A stretch of 64,000 bases of DNA from positions 1,426,001 through 1,490,000 of the forward strand of contig NZ_CP120677.1 in assembly GCF_029537395.1 (NCBI RefSeq), in the 5' to 3' direction. Below, in pieces: positions 16,241 through 24,730 of this stretch (position 1 is its first letter; each line of letters begins with the position of its first letter). Source of the DNA: Tissierella sp. Yu-01 (GTDB lineage Bacteria; Bacillota; Clostridia; Tissierellales; Tissierellaceae). Below the pieces are notes generated by a model that worked only from the letters and a program-made list of their open reading frames with translations, searched no databases and had not been told where the DNA came from. The position numbers were made by a program, and so were the translations under genes.

Positions 16241-16417
16241 GTGTCTAAAACCAACAAAGAGCTGGCTGTTGAGTTGTATTCTGCTTTTTTAATATCATCT
16301 GGCACTCTTTTCTCAAGTCCTAACTTCAAAGGTACAGTAAAATTTCCAGACAATGATGAGATGATAAAACAAGTTGCTGATTTAACAGAAAAACTATCTT
16401 CTATCAAGGATGACTAA
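16241..16417 (+). CDS. 58-residue rightward protein near the phage switch
   Basis: It starts at GTG 16241 behind a very strong AAAGGAGG. The product begins (M)SKTNKELAVELYSAFLISS and ends with an acidic helix. Proteins with a TNKELAVEL start are often found beside repressor genes in clostridial prophages. It is transcribed against its leftward neighbours, so it is likely expressed in the lysogen. Function unknown. Confidence 0.55.
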   Translation: MSKTNKELAVELYSAFLISSGTLFSSPNFKGTVKFPDNDEMIKQVADLTEKLSSIKDD

Positions 16418-16510
16418 CATTCCAGGCTCTATTTTTACTGATAAAGGCTGCTTCTTTTTAGAGGCGGTCCTTATCTTATCTTTCTTTTCTTTTTCCACTC
16501 TTCTCGCCTC

Positions 16511-16669
16511 CTACGCCTCGTGATATCCTTTTTTACTTCCAGTTCTCAGATATAGCTCATTCTCATACCACTCTAACGGGTATCCACCTTTAGGTACTAA
16601 GCCATTCTTATACATCCAGATTGCATTTTTTAAATCATTGACTGACCAATTAGAAAATAAATTATTCAT
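16511..16669 (-). CDS. 52-residue early phage protein
   Basis: ATG 16669 follows GAGGAGGGAAATCA. It begins MNNLFSNWSVNDLKNAIWMY and ends in a basic tail. It lies directly downstream of the Cro-like gene, with a repressor-site palindrome between them. Function unknown. Confidence 0.55.
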   Translation of the reverse strand: MNNLFSNWSVNDLKNAIWMYKNGLVPKGGYPLEWYENELYLRTGSKKGYHEA

Positions 16670-16727
16670 TGATTTCCCTCCTCTCTCTTCCTAATAAAGA
16701 ATAATATATGAGTAATCACCAAATAAT

Positions 16728-16743
16728 GTAACACTTGTGTTAC
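16728..16743. promoter_or_regulatory. Candidate repressor operator O1
   Basis: GTAACACTTGTGTTAC is a perfect 16-bp palindrome just after the Cro-like gene stop. A near copy occurs at 16961-16976. The pair brackets the Cro-like gene and fits a CI/Cro operator set. Confidence 0.6.
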
Positions 16744-16745
16744 TG

Positions 16746-16931
16746 TTAGGATAAAAAAATTTCATTTACAGGTATTTTAAATACTTTTGATATATTCATA
16801 GCAACATCAAAGCTTGGCTTTTCGCCTTTTTCTATACGACTGATAGTTTGTCTTGTGGTACTAGCCCTCTTTGCAAGCTCTTCTTGGCTCATTCTTTCTT
16901 TAGTCCTTAATTCTCTTATAATATTACTCAA
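16746..16931 (-). CDS. Cro-like repressor, XRE family
   Basis: 61 residues, essentially one helix-turn-helix domain: RELRTKERMSQEELAKRAST, then TRQTISRIEKGEKPSFDVAM. It is divergent from the CI-like gene at 17,092 with operator palindromes on both sides, the standard layout of a lytic/lysogenic switch. AGGAGGTGTTAC precedes the start. Confidence 0.85.
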   Translation of the reverse strand: MSNIIRELRTKERMSQEELAKRASTTRQTISRIEKGEKPSFDVAMNISKVFKIPVNEIFLS

Positions 16932-16960
16932 TTTTGTAACACCTCCTTTACATTATTATA

Positions 16961-16976
16961 GTAACACAGGTATTAC
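16961..16976. promoter_or_regulatory. Candidate repressor operator O2
   Basis: GTAACACAGGTATTAC matches the palindrome at 16728 with the same half-site. A further half-site (GTAACACC) lies at about 16936. It sits between the divergent Cro-like and CI-like genes, where a repressor would control both promoters. Confidence 0.6.
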
Positions 16977-17091
16977 TACTGTGTCAAGTATGTTTTACTA
17001 TATTTTTTTTTAAATACTTGAACCATTATGTAAAATATGTATTACAATTAAAGTAGATAACGAAATAATAAACAAACGGAGTGAAGTAAAA

Positions 17092-17541
17092 ATGGATTTA
17101 ATTAAATTGGGAAAAATTTTAAAAAGCAAACGAGATGATTTAGGTTTATCACTTCGTGATGCTGGTAAATTAATTGGTATAAGCCATAATTATCTTTCTA
17201 TATTAGAAAAAGCTAAAGATCCAAGAAGCGAAGCTCCTATCACTCCGACTATTGATACATTAAAATTAGTCAGTGATGCTTATAAGCTGGACATTAATTT
17301 ATTACTTCCTCTAGCAGGTTATACAGACATAAAAATAAAACCAACTGATGATAAGTATACCCCTACCCTTCCTGATGAATTTAACACTCCTGAGGAGGCT
17401 ATTAAATTCCTTCTAGAACAAAATGTAATAATGGGCTTCGGTGGATTTGACTTAGACAAGTTATCTGATGAGGAGAAAATAGAATTTGCTAATGAGTTGT
17501 TGGGACAGTTGAAGTTGCTTAGTTATAAGTATAAGAAGTAG
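17092..17541 (+). CDS. CI-like prophage repressor
   Basis: 149 residues. The helix-turn-helix domain fills residues 5-75 (LGKILKSKRDDLGLSLRDAG, then ISHNYLSILEKAKDP). The C-terminus is a short acidic helical tail with no LexA/CI autoprotease motif. Control may therefore depend on the ImmA/IrrE protease gene at 19,045. GGAGTGAAGTAAAA precedes ATG. The next gene starts right at its stop codon. Confidence 0.85.
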   Translation: MDLIKLGKILKSKRDDLGLSLRDAGKLIGISHNYLSILEKAKDPRSEAPITPTIDTLKLVSDAYKLDINLLLPLAGYTDIKIKPTDDKYTPTLPDEFNTPEEAIKFLLEQNVIMGFGGFDLDKLSDEEKIEFANELLGQLKLLSYKYKK

Positions 17542-18519
17542 GTGAACAAAATAGCTAATTATAAGGACGAAAATAACAAAAAACAATTATTAAAATTTCA
17601 GGACAATATATTTATGGAATTTAATAAATTTCTAGAAGATTTATCTATATCCAATTATAAAAAGTCTGCACTTATCACATATTGGTTAAATGATTATAAG
17701 AATTACTTAGCTAATGAAGAATCTTTTACACCTAGAAAATTAGTTAAATATAAACGTGGATCTATAATAAAAGTAAACTTAGGTTTTAATTTGGGTAATG
17801 AACAAGGTGGATTACACTACTGCATTGTCTTAAATAAAAATGATACGATTAATACTCCCTTACTAAATATTATTCCTCTATCATCTATAAAAGATCCTAG
17901 TAAAAAAATTCATTATACCAATGTTAATTTAGGCGATGAAGTGTATAAGTCTTTAAAGTCAAAACTAGAAGAAAAAAATGAACTAACCAAATACTACCTA
18001 ACAAAAACAAGACTTATGAATGACATAGTAGAAGAATTATTAAATATATTAACATCTACATCTATAAATACAGAACTTGAAGATAAAGATTTAGAAAAAA
18101 AACTTCTGCTTTGTAATAAGCCGATTTGGGACATGCTTGTATCAGATTTTAATAATATACTAAACGATACCTCCTGGAATGATGACTACATATATTCAAT
18201 AATAAAGACAATATCAGATATACAAATTGACTTAAATAGTGACTTATCGGTTATTTTCAAAGGAGTTAGGGCATATAACAATATAACAACATCCATAATA
18301 GATATTGTAGAAAAGCACTTAGCAATCAATCAAAAAATTTCCGATGAAATTTCAAAAATGAAAAGGGGAAGTATTGCTCATGTAGACCAAATAACTACAA
18401 TTAGCAAAATGAGAATTTATAACCCAAAATCAACTGAAGATGCTCTTTATAATATAAAACTGTCAAATGAATCATTAACACTAATAGATGACAAAATAAA
18501 AGAATTGTTTACCTATTGA
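17542..18519 (+). CDS. PemK/MazF-like protein in the repressor operon
   Basis: 325 residues from a GTG that directly follows the repressor stop. Residues about 70-125 (YKRGSIIKVNLGFNLGNEQG, then GLHYCIVLNKND and LLNIIPLSSI) match the N-terminal part of PemK/MazF-type proteins, including the RG, EQGG and VL positions. The rest is helical and unlike normal MazF (about 110 residues). It may be a toxin with the repressor as antitoxin, or a protein that lost RNase activity. The role is inferred. Confidence 0.65.
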   Translation: MNKIANYKDENNKKQLLKFQDNIFMEFNKFLEDLSISNYKKSALITYWLNDYKNYLANEESFTPRKLVKYKRGSIIKVNLGFNLGNEQGGLHYCIVLNKNDTINTPLLNIIPLSSIKDPSKKIHYTNVNLGDEVYKSLKSKLEEKNELTKYYLTKTRLMNDIVEELLNILTSTSINTELEDKDLEKKLLLCNKPIWDMLVSDFNNILNDTSWNDDYIYSIIKTISDIQIDLNSDLSVIFKGVRAYNNITTSIIDIVEKHLAINQKISDEISKMKRGSIAHVDQITTISKMRIYNPKSTEDALYNIKLSNESLTLIDDKIKELFTY

Positions 18520-18544
18520 TTGCATATAATATTAGTGGTATAAT
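18516..18544 (+). promoter_or_regulatory. SigmaA-type promoter of candidate sRNA
   Basis: TTGATT at 18516-18521 and TATAAT at 18539-18544 with a 17-bp spacer. It starts at the 3' end of the PemK-like gene and points to a short noncoding unit with its own terminator. Confidence 0.6.
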
Positions 18545-18549
18545 GAATA

Positions 18550-18645
18550 TACCAAACGAGCTCCTTGCGAGCAATTTAGAAGACAGAGCCTTTTACAGGC
18601 AACCAAAAAAGAGAGAGCATCCAGATAATGGGTGCTCTTTTTATA
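18550..18645 (+). ncRNA. Candidate small RNA of the lysogeny arm
   Basis: About 92 nt between a good promoter and a strong terminator. A 5' hairpin is formed by GCTC-cttgc-GAGC (about 18558-18570), then a single-stranded stretch with two short related motifs (agagcc, aggcaacc), then AGAGCATCC/GGGTGCTCT (18614-18638) followed by T5. No open frame with a ribosome binding site is seen inside. It would be expressed in the lysogen. No known RNA family is recognised. Confidence 0.5.
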
Positions 18646-18718
18646 TTTTAAAATAATTTTTTATATGTATAGCATAAAACCAAGTTTATAATAAAATATA
18701 AAACCAAGGAGGTACAAA

Positions 18719-18997
18719 ATGACTGATAGAGAATTATTGGAACTTATAGCTGCTCAAGTTGGTAATCTTACAACTAATGTAGAGAGTATTAAAAAAGACC
18801 TTGTAGAATTAAAAGAAGGGCAAAATAGAATTGAAAATAAACTTGATGATATTGAAGCAAACAATGCTGATAGACATGTTGTGATTAATACTGATTTAAG
18901 TAAATTAAGAGCAACTATATCTAAAGTAGAAATAGTAACTGCTGATAATTGGAGTGATATTGCTAGGTTAAAGGCTCATAGAAGAAAGATAAAGTAA
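18719..18997 (+). CDS. Coiled-coil protein of the lysogeny arm
   Basis: 92 residues, almost all heptad repeat (LIAAQVGNLTTNVESIKKDL, then LKEGQNRIENKLDDIEANN), basic at the end (LKAHRRKIK). Similar short coiled-coil proteins are common in clostridial phages and plasmids. AAGGAGGTACAAA precedes ATG. Function unknown. Confidence 0.6.
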   Translation: MTDRELLELIAAQVGNLTTNVESIKKDLVELKEGQNRIENKLDDIEANNADRHVVINTDLSKLRATISKVEIVTADNWSDIARLKAHRRKIK

Positions 18998-19044
18998 AGC
19001 AGAAGTAAAATATAAAATAAACTCAAAAATATTGGAGTGATAAT

Positions 19045-19488
19045 ATGAGTTTATCCTGGATTGATGAATACATTAATGGAGTCATAGAATACTGCAGCTC
19101 TAGGGATATATTTGAAATATATGATTCATTAAGTATAAATATAAGAAAAGTTGATAAAGATGATTTGTTATTAAGAGGAAATGATGCAGTATATGTTAGA
19201 AATTTTTTAGGTATTGAAGCGGTCTTTATTCGTGATGATTTACCTCTACAGTATGAAAAGTTTGTACTGGCTCATGAACTTGGACATGCTATTTTACATG
19301 TAGAAATTGCAACTGCAGCTTATAGTAATAAATTAATTAATAGAGGCAAATTGGAACGTCAGGCTGATTATTTCGCTATAAAGCTGCTTGATATTAAGTT
19401 AGATGATGTTTATCATTATGAGTTGACTGCTAGGCAGATTGCAGGGGGATTATGTGTTAGTGAAGTAAGTTTAGAGTATATAAAATAA
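19045..19488 (+). CDS. ImmA/IrrE family metallopeptidase
   Basis: 147 residues with the zinc protease motif HELGHAILH near residue 77 and a later Glu in ERQADYFAIKLL that would complete the zinc site. In ICEBs1, ImmA cleaves the ImmR repressor and triggers induction. Here the CI-like repressor lacks a self-cleavage domain, so this protease could be its anti-repressor, although it is 1.5 kb away and next to the GHKL ATPase gene. It could instead serve that downstream cassette. Confidence 0.85.
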   Translation: MSLSWIDEYINGVIEYCSSRDIFEIYDSLSINIRKVDKDDLLLRGNDAVYVRNFLGIEAVFIRDDLPLQYEKFVLAHELGHAILHVEIATAAYSNKLINRGKLERQADYFAIKLLDIKLDDVYHYELTARQIAGGLCVSEVSLEYIK

Positions 19489-19509
19489 TTGATTTGGGAG
19501 GAAGATACA

Positions 19510-21678
19510 ATGGCTAAAATGAGAATAAGCGGAAATATAGTTGATGAGTTATCTGAAAAAATACCTACCTATTTAGTTGCAATTAATGAATTAATTAAAA
19601 ATGCTTTTGATGCTAAGGCAAACAATATTAAAATAAAATTTGACTCTAAAAAAAAGACATTATCTATATCAGATGATGGTAAAGGTATGACTGCAAACGA
19701 TATAGAAACACTACTACACATTTCAAAAAGCAACAAAGAATATGCAAAATTTGTTGATGGAAGATACATACAAGGGTCTAAAGGTTTGGGATTCCTATCA
19801 GTTTTCAAGTTTGGTGAATCTGTTGCTTGGAAAACTAGTAATAATAATTCCAATAAAGGGTATGAGTTTAAAATTAATTATAAAGATATCATTGAGTCAG
19901 AGAGTATTGAGGACATTGATATACCAATTTTAGAAATAGAAGATATATCACGGGGTACACTTATAGATATATGCATGACAAAAGAAAGTGTGCTTCTCTT
20001 TAAAGAGGAGTTAGAGAATCCGCAAACAATTCCAAGATTACTGCATAGTTTTAACTTAGAAAATTTTAATGATAGTTTCAGTATTATATTGGAAATAGAC
20101 GGTGTAAAGTATCATTCTAATGAATCAATAAACTCTCATTCAATATTACCTGAAAGGCAACTTTTCAATGTTAAATATAATTCTAATAATTCCAAAGTAG
20201 TATTTTATCATAATAATGTTAAGGCTATGGAATATGATTTTACTTTCTCGTATGATGATTTTAGTATGGATCTAGATTTAATGATATTTTCCTTAAAAGC
20301 ATATGATAAGAAGAAAATAAATAGTCTTTTCTATGATAATAGAAATGAACTAACACCTTTAGTTTATATAAATACCAATTTATTTAATAACTATACTTTA
20401 TTCGATACTAATATAATGCAAAAAATTAAATATTCATCCATTATGAATCAAATAATTGGAAACATAAATATCTTTTCAAGCAATCAGGATTTAACTTTTA
20501 ACTCAGATAGAACACAATTCGTGCAAAATAAGCTCACAACTAATATTTCTAAGTTTATTGAGAATATTAACATCTTTATACAAGAAAAAGCATCAGATCA
20601 TAAGAAATATTTAATTGACTTCAATATTCTAACTAACAATAAAATAGTTACTGATTACAATTATATAAAGAAAATGGAATCAGAAAAATTTAGAGATTAT
20701 ATTAAACCTGACTTCTCTTTTAAAGAACAAGTAAATATTTTATGTAAAGATAATATAGTTGCCTTTTCACTATTTAATAAAAACACAGAATTAGAAGTAG
20801 AAATAAAAAAATCAGAGCCTAGCAATAATACGTCAGAATCAGAGAATGATGATAGTAACGTTGTGGATGATAGTGCTAAAAAAACAAATGAAGTCGTTGA
20901 GCCTAAAGAAGCTGTGATTATATTGAAAAACGAACATGTCAAGATAAAAATTAATAGTGGACAAGTTAATCTAAGATCATTTATAAAGATTGCTACTGAT
21001 AGTAACGGAAACAATATCAATATAGGTTTAATAAATGCAAAATGCAAGTTTATTAATTGCACTAATGGTATTCTTCCTTCTCAAACCAAGCCTTTTAGGG
21101 AGTATATTACTTATTCGTATGATGATCCAATTACAGGAAAGGTAAGTAAGTCTTTAATTATAGATTTTATAGATAGTTTTAACCCTAATTTTGAGTTTAC
21201 TGAATCAGTAGATGCTATTATTCCTAATCCGATAAAAAATGGTTACACTTTGGATGAGGATACAAGTTTTAAAGAATTAGTACAACAAATTAATAGCCTT
21301 AAACCCAATGATTACTCTTGTCTAATTGCATGTTCAATTAGAAGTATATTTGAGCTCGGTGCATCTGATCTTTATAGTACAGCAAAATATAAGGAGATTA
21401 TATTTGATAGAAATTTACCTGAAACTATATATAGAATCATAAATTATGCTCAGTCTAATAAGCAATTATTACAATATATTGACAATAATACAAAGTTAGG
21501 TTATACGAGTTTAAAAGATAATGTTCTTCTTCCAGAACAATATAAAGAAGCTATTTTTATTGCACATAAAGGTGCTCATAAATCCACAAAATTTTTAAGT
21601 TTATCAGAACTAAAGTCATTGGGTTCCAAGGTGTCATACTTTATAATTTTAATTAATGAAATGTTAAAATTTAAATAA
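19510..21678 (+). CDS. GHKL (HATPase/MORC-like) ATPase
   Basis: 722 residues. The N-terminus is a Bergerat-fold ATPase: N-box NELIKNAFDAKANNI near residue 20-35, G1 motif DDGKGM near 53, and G2 motif QGSKGLGFLSVFKFG near 92. The centre holds a charged linker (about 435-465). The C-terminus is unassigned. Similar ATP-binding proteins occur in prophage and defence loci and may act as conformational clamps. ATG 19510 follows GGGAGGAAGATACA. A DNA methyltransferase gene starts 54 bp downstream, so the two look like one cassette. Confidence 0.8.
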   Translation: MAKMRISGNIVDELSEKIPTYLVAINELIKNAFDAKANNIKIKFDSKKKTLSISDDGKGMTANDIETLLHISKSNKEYAKFVDGRYIQGSKGLGFLSVFKFGESVAWKTSNNNSNKGYEFKINYKDIIESESIEDIDIPILEIEDISRGTLIDICMTKESVLLFKEELENPQTIPRLLHSFNLENFNDSFSIILEIDGVKYHSNESINSHSILPERQLFNVKYNSNNSKVVFYHNNVKAMEYDFTFSYDDFSMDLDLMIFSLKAYDKKKINSLFYDNRNELTPLVYINTNLFNNYTLFDTNIMQKIKYSSIMNQIIGNINIFSSNQDLTFNSDRTQFVQNKLTTNISKFIENINIFIQEKASDHKKYLIDFNILTNNKIVTDYNYIKKMESEKFRDYIKPDFSFKEQVNILCKDNIVAFSLFNKNTELEVEIKKSEPSNNTSESENDDSNVVDDSAKKTNEVVEPKEAVIILKNEHVKIKINSGQVNLRSFIKIATDSNGNNINIGLINAKCKFINCTNGILPSQTKPFREYITYSYDDPITGKVSKSLIIDFIDSFNPNFEFTESVDAIIPNPIKNGYTLDEDTSFKELVQQINSLKPNDYSCLIACSIRSIFELGASDLYSTAKYKEIIFDRNLPETIYRIINYAQSNKQLLQYIDNNTKLGYTSLKDNVLLPEQYKEAIFIAHKGAHKSTKFLSLSELKSLGSKVSYFIILINEMLKFK

Positions 21679-21731
21679 ATCCCTGGTAATTTGATCCTAA
21701 ATTTAATATAATAAAGCCAGGAGATGATTTT

Positions 21732-22952
21732 ATGATAGCAGATATTTCATACAAAGAGTATAGAAAAAGTAGTGATATACATGGTACATCCTTGTATCCT
21801 GCTGTAATGGTTGCCCCAATGCAAAAGGACATATTAACAAAATTAATTAATCCAAATATATCCATGAATATATTTGATCCTTTTCATGGTTCTGGAACCT
21901 CATTATATGAAAGCTCCGAGATTTCTGAGAATATTTCACTCTTTGGCTGTGATATAAATCCATTAGCTAATCTTATTACAAAAGTAAAACTTCAAGGAGT
22001 ATCAGAAAATATATTTAATGATATTGAAACTCTAGAAATTCTCATTCAAAATGATGAATGTACTGACAAGAATCATAGTTTTAATAATATTGATAAATGG
22101 TTTAGACAAGACATAATTAGTAGTCTTAGTATTATTCGTAGATCTATTATGTGCATTAATGATGTTAAGAATAGATTATATTTTTGGTATAACTTGACAG
22201 ATATAATTAGAAAATATAGTAATACTAGAAGTTCTACTTATAAGTTACATGTAAAACCACTGTATTCTATTCAAAACATTAAAAATAATGCTATCTCTGA
22301 TTATTTACATGTTGTTAAGAAAAATGTTAATATGTTTGAATGTTCTTATGAAAAGTTTAAATTATATAAAGCCGATATATTAGATAAAATTAAAGACTTT
22401 GAGGATAATTTGTTTGATATTTCTATTACATCACCACCCTACGGTGATAATGCTACTACAGTACCTTATGGACAATTTTCTATGCTTTCATTGTTTTGGA
22501 TTGATAGTAATGACCTAGAACTTGAAGGCTGGGAACTTGCAAATTACTCAAAAATTGATAATGAAAGTTTAGGTGGAAAAAAAAGAATACCTAGTTTTTG
22601 CAACTTTGAATTGGAACTATTAAGACCATATTTAGAGCAAATTTCTCATTCAAAAAAACAAAAAGTTCTAAACTTTTTTGATGATTATTTTTATTTTCTT
22701 AAAGAGTTATGTAGAATTACTAATAAATATATCGTTATGACTCTAGGTAATAGAACCGTAGATGGAGTAACCATAAACCTTACAGATATTACCAAACAAT
22801 ATCTTGAAAATAAAAAGTTCATGAATATAGATTATGGTCAAAGAGAAATTCCCAATAAGAGAATTCCTTCTAAGACATCCGCAGTAAACAAAAAACCTGT
22901 AAAGTCAATAACACATGAATATGTTATTATCCATGAAAAACAACTACAATAA
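21732..22952 (+). CDS. DNA methyltransferase (amino-MTase, TSPPY type)
   Basis: 406 residues. Motif I is FDPFHGSGTS (residues 48-57), which binds S-adenosylmethionine. Catalytic motif IV is TSPPYGDN near residue 232. The order I then IV and the TSPPY form are typical of N4-cytosine or N6-adenine methylases. The target domain between them is of unknown specificity. No restriction endonuclease lies beside it. The partner instead appears to be the GHKL ATPase upstream. CCAGGAGATGATTTT precedes ATG. Confidence 0.85.
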   Translation: MIADISYKEYRKSSDIHGTSLYPAVMVAPMQKDILTKLINPNISMNIFDPFHGSGTSLYESSEISENISLFGCDINPLANLITKVKLQGVSENIFNDIETLEILIQNDECTDKNHSFNNIDKWFRQDIISSLSIIRRSIMCINDVKNRLYFWYNLTDIIRKYSNTRSSTYKLHVKPLYSIQNIKNNAISDYLHVVKKNVNMFECSYEKFKLYKADILDKIKDFEDNLFDISITSPPYGDNATTVPYGQFSMLSLFWIDSNDLELEGWELANYSKIDNESLGGKKRIPSFCNFELELLRPYLEQISHSKKQKVLNFFDDYFYFLKELCRITNKYIVMTLGNRTVDGVTINLTDITKQYLENKKFMNIDYGQREIPNKRIPSKTSAVNKKPVKSITHEYVIIHEKQLQ

Positions 22953-22954
22953 GG

Positions 22955-22975
22955 GCCTATTTATATAGGCTTTTT
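22955..22975 (+). terminator. Terminator after the methyltransferase gene
   Basis: GCCTAT and ATAGGC form a tight hairpin followed by T5. It ends the cassette transcript before the recombinase gene, which therefore needs its own promoter. Confidence 0.8.
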
Positions 22976-23072
22976 ATTTTCTTTTTATCTTTCAAATAAA
23001 CAAATCACTGGGCTTCCCCTTCCTTTTCCTCTTCTTTTCAACTATAATATATTCTAAAAGCGAGGTGAAATC

Positions 23073-24683
23073 ATGGCTAAGAACATACTATCAGACGACT
23101 ATATAATGTACTTAAGAAAATCTAGAAAAGATATTGAAGCAGAATTAAGTGGTGAAGGTGAAACTCTTAAAAGACATGAGAAAATTCTTACTGAATTATC
23201 TCAGAAAATGAATATACATATTCCAGAAGAAAATATCTTTAGAGAAATTGTTTCTGGTGAGACTATTGCTTCAAGGCCTGAAATGCAAAAGGTACTTTCA
23301 TTAGTTGAAAGTGGAACTAAAAAAGGTGTATTTGTAATGGAAGTGGAACGTTTAGCTCGTGGTGACACTATAGACCAGGGAATCGTTGCCCAAACATTTA
23401 AATATTCCAATACTAAAATAATTACTCCTATGAAAATATATGATCCTAATAATGAGTATGACGAAGAATACTTTGAGTTTGGGTTGTTCATGTCTAGGAG
23501 AGAATATAAGACCACTAACAGACGTTTACAGCGTGGAAGAAAACAATCTATATCAGAGGGTAAGTACGTCCACTCTGTCGCTCCTTACGGCTATAAAAGA
23601 GTTAAATTACAACGTGAAAAAGGATATACTTTGGAAATAATACCTCAAGAATCTAAAATTGTTAAATTAATATATGAATGGTATACAAAAGGCCAGTTGC
23701 AAGAAAATGAGGATTATGAAAGGATTGGAATATCCATTATAGCTAATAATTTAAATAAAATGAAAATACCTACTAGAAAAGGTGGAGACTGGACTACTTC
23801 TACCATTAGAGGTATTTTAAGTAATCCAATTTATATTGGTATGATCAAAGATGGTTTTAGACCACAAGTTAAAAAAGTTATTGATGGTGAAATAGTCATA
23901 GAAAGACCTAGAGCTAAAGAAGAGGATATTACTTTGGTAAAAGGACTACATCCGGCCATTATAGATGAAGAGACGTATAATTTAGCTCAAGAATATCTTG
24001 CAGAAAATCCAGCATTGCCTATACCAACTAGACATAAAATAATGAATCCTCTAGCAGGAATTGTTGTATGTAAGATATGCAATAGAAAAATGAAACGAAG
24101 ACCATATAAATCAAATTATCCTGATACATTGATGTGTGATGGTCCTACTTGTACTAATGTAAGCGCTAAGCTTCATCTGGTAGAAGAAAGATTGATTAAC
24201 TCATTAGAAGCCTGGTTAAAAAAACATAAGTTAAGATATAAAAAACAGGAAAATAGAGTTGATGATGATCTGGAATTTGAAATATTAAATCAAGCTATAA
24301 AAGACTTAGATTCAGAATTAGAAACACTTAACAGTCAGCTAAATAATATGTATGACTTATTAGAACAAGGTGTATATTCTACCGAAGTTTTTATGAAGAG
24401 ATCTAAACTAGTTTCTAGTAAAATAGATTCGTTAAATAAGGATAGAAATAATTTAATTAAAAAAATAAATTCAAAAAAAGAAAAGGAATTAAATGAAGAG
24501 ACATTAATTCCTAAGATAGAAAATATTATTAAGATCTATTGGACATTGGATCAACCTGAAGATAAAAATAAATTACTAAAAGAAGTATTAGAAAAAGCCG
24601 TATATTATAAAAATGTAAATGGAAGATGGCACAATAAGCCTGATGAGTTTGAATTAGAGATCTACCTAAGGTTACCAAGGTAG
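23073..24683 (+). CDS. Large serine recombinase (prophage integrase)
   Basis: 536 residues. The resolvase domain has catalytic Ser17 in YLRKSRKD and conserved Arg in VERLARGD near residue 90. The recombinase domain follows (SVAPYGYKR, SIIANNLNKM, RGILSNPIYIG), then a zinc ribbon (CKICNRKM ... CDGPTC) and a coiled coil near 410-480. It would insert the phage by attP x attB crossover and, with a directionality factor, excise it. GAGGTGAAATC precedes ATG. Upstream there is a TATAAT at about 23,042 but no clear -35, so expression may need another factor. The gene ends 10 bp before the truncated cotJC frame, so the att site abuts it. Confidence 0.95.
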   Translation: MAKNILSDDYIMYLRKSRKDIEAELSGEGETLKRHEKILTELSQKMNIHIPEENIFREIVSGETIASRPEMQKVLSLVESGTKKGVFVMEVERLARGDTIDQGIVAQTFKYSNTKIITPMKIYDPNNEYDEEYFEFGLFMSRREYKTTNRRLQRGRKQSISEGKYVHSVAPYGYKRVKLQREKGYTLEIIPQESKIVKLIYEWYTKGQLQENEDYERIGISIIANNLNKMKIPTRKGGDWTTSTIRGILSNPIYIGMIKDGFRPQVKKVIDGEIVIERPRAKEEDITLVKGLHPAIIDEETYNLAQEYLAENPALPIPTRHKIMNPLAGIVVCKICNRKMKRRPYKSNYPDTLMCDGPTCTNVSAKLHLVEERLINSLEAWLKKHKLRYKKQENRVDDDLEFEILNQAIKDLDSELETLNSQLNNMYDLLEQGVYSTEVFMKRSKLVSSKIDSLNKDRNNLIKKINSKKEKELNEETLIPKIENIIKIYWTLDQPEDKNKLLKEVLEKAVYYKNVNGRWHNKPDEFELEIYLRLPR

Positions 24684-24730
24684 TTTTCTTTTATCATTGA
24701 TAACCTGTTGGCACACATTCTTCTGTACCT
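24684..24730. other. Prophage attachment junction inside cotJC
   Basis: CotJC homology on the minus strand stops after the codons for Gly-Thr-Glu-Glu (24718-24729). The following codons (Cys-Val-Pro-Thr-Gly-Tyr-Gln-stop) do not match the family. The serine recombinase ends at 24,683. The crossover must lie in or beside GAAGAATG (about 24714-24721). The exact dinucleotide cannot be fixed without the other junction. Confidence 0.8.

Larger units (their letters stand above)
1..24717. mobile_element. Prophage inserted in cotJC (left end outside window)
   Basis: This is a temperate phage of the tailed class. Terminase, portal, head and scaffold genes run leftward at 1-6 kb, replication and recombination genes lie at 8-16 kb, a divergent repressor switch sits near 17 kb, and the rightward lysogeny arm ends in a large serine recombinase at 24,683. 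The right boundary falls between the recombinase stop and the point where cotJC homology begins (about 24,715-24,718). The left boundary, the tail and lysis genes, and the cotJC 3' part must lie left of base 1. Morphogenesis genes look intact within the window, so the element may still be functional. Confidence 0.95.

Noticed and set aside
20697-21062. 121-residue minus-strand frame opposite the GHKL ATPase gene
   Set aside because: It has no ribosome binding site and lies wholly inside a gene with clear motifs.
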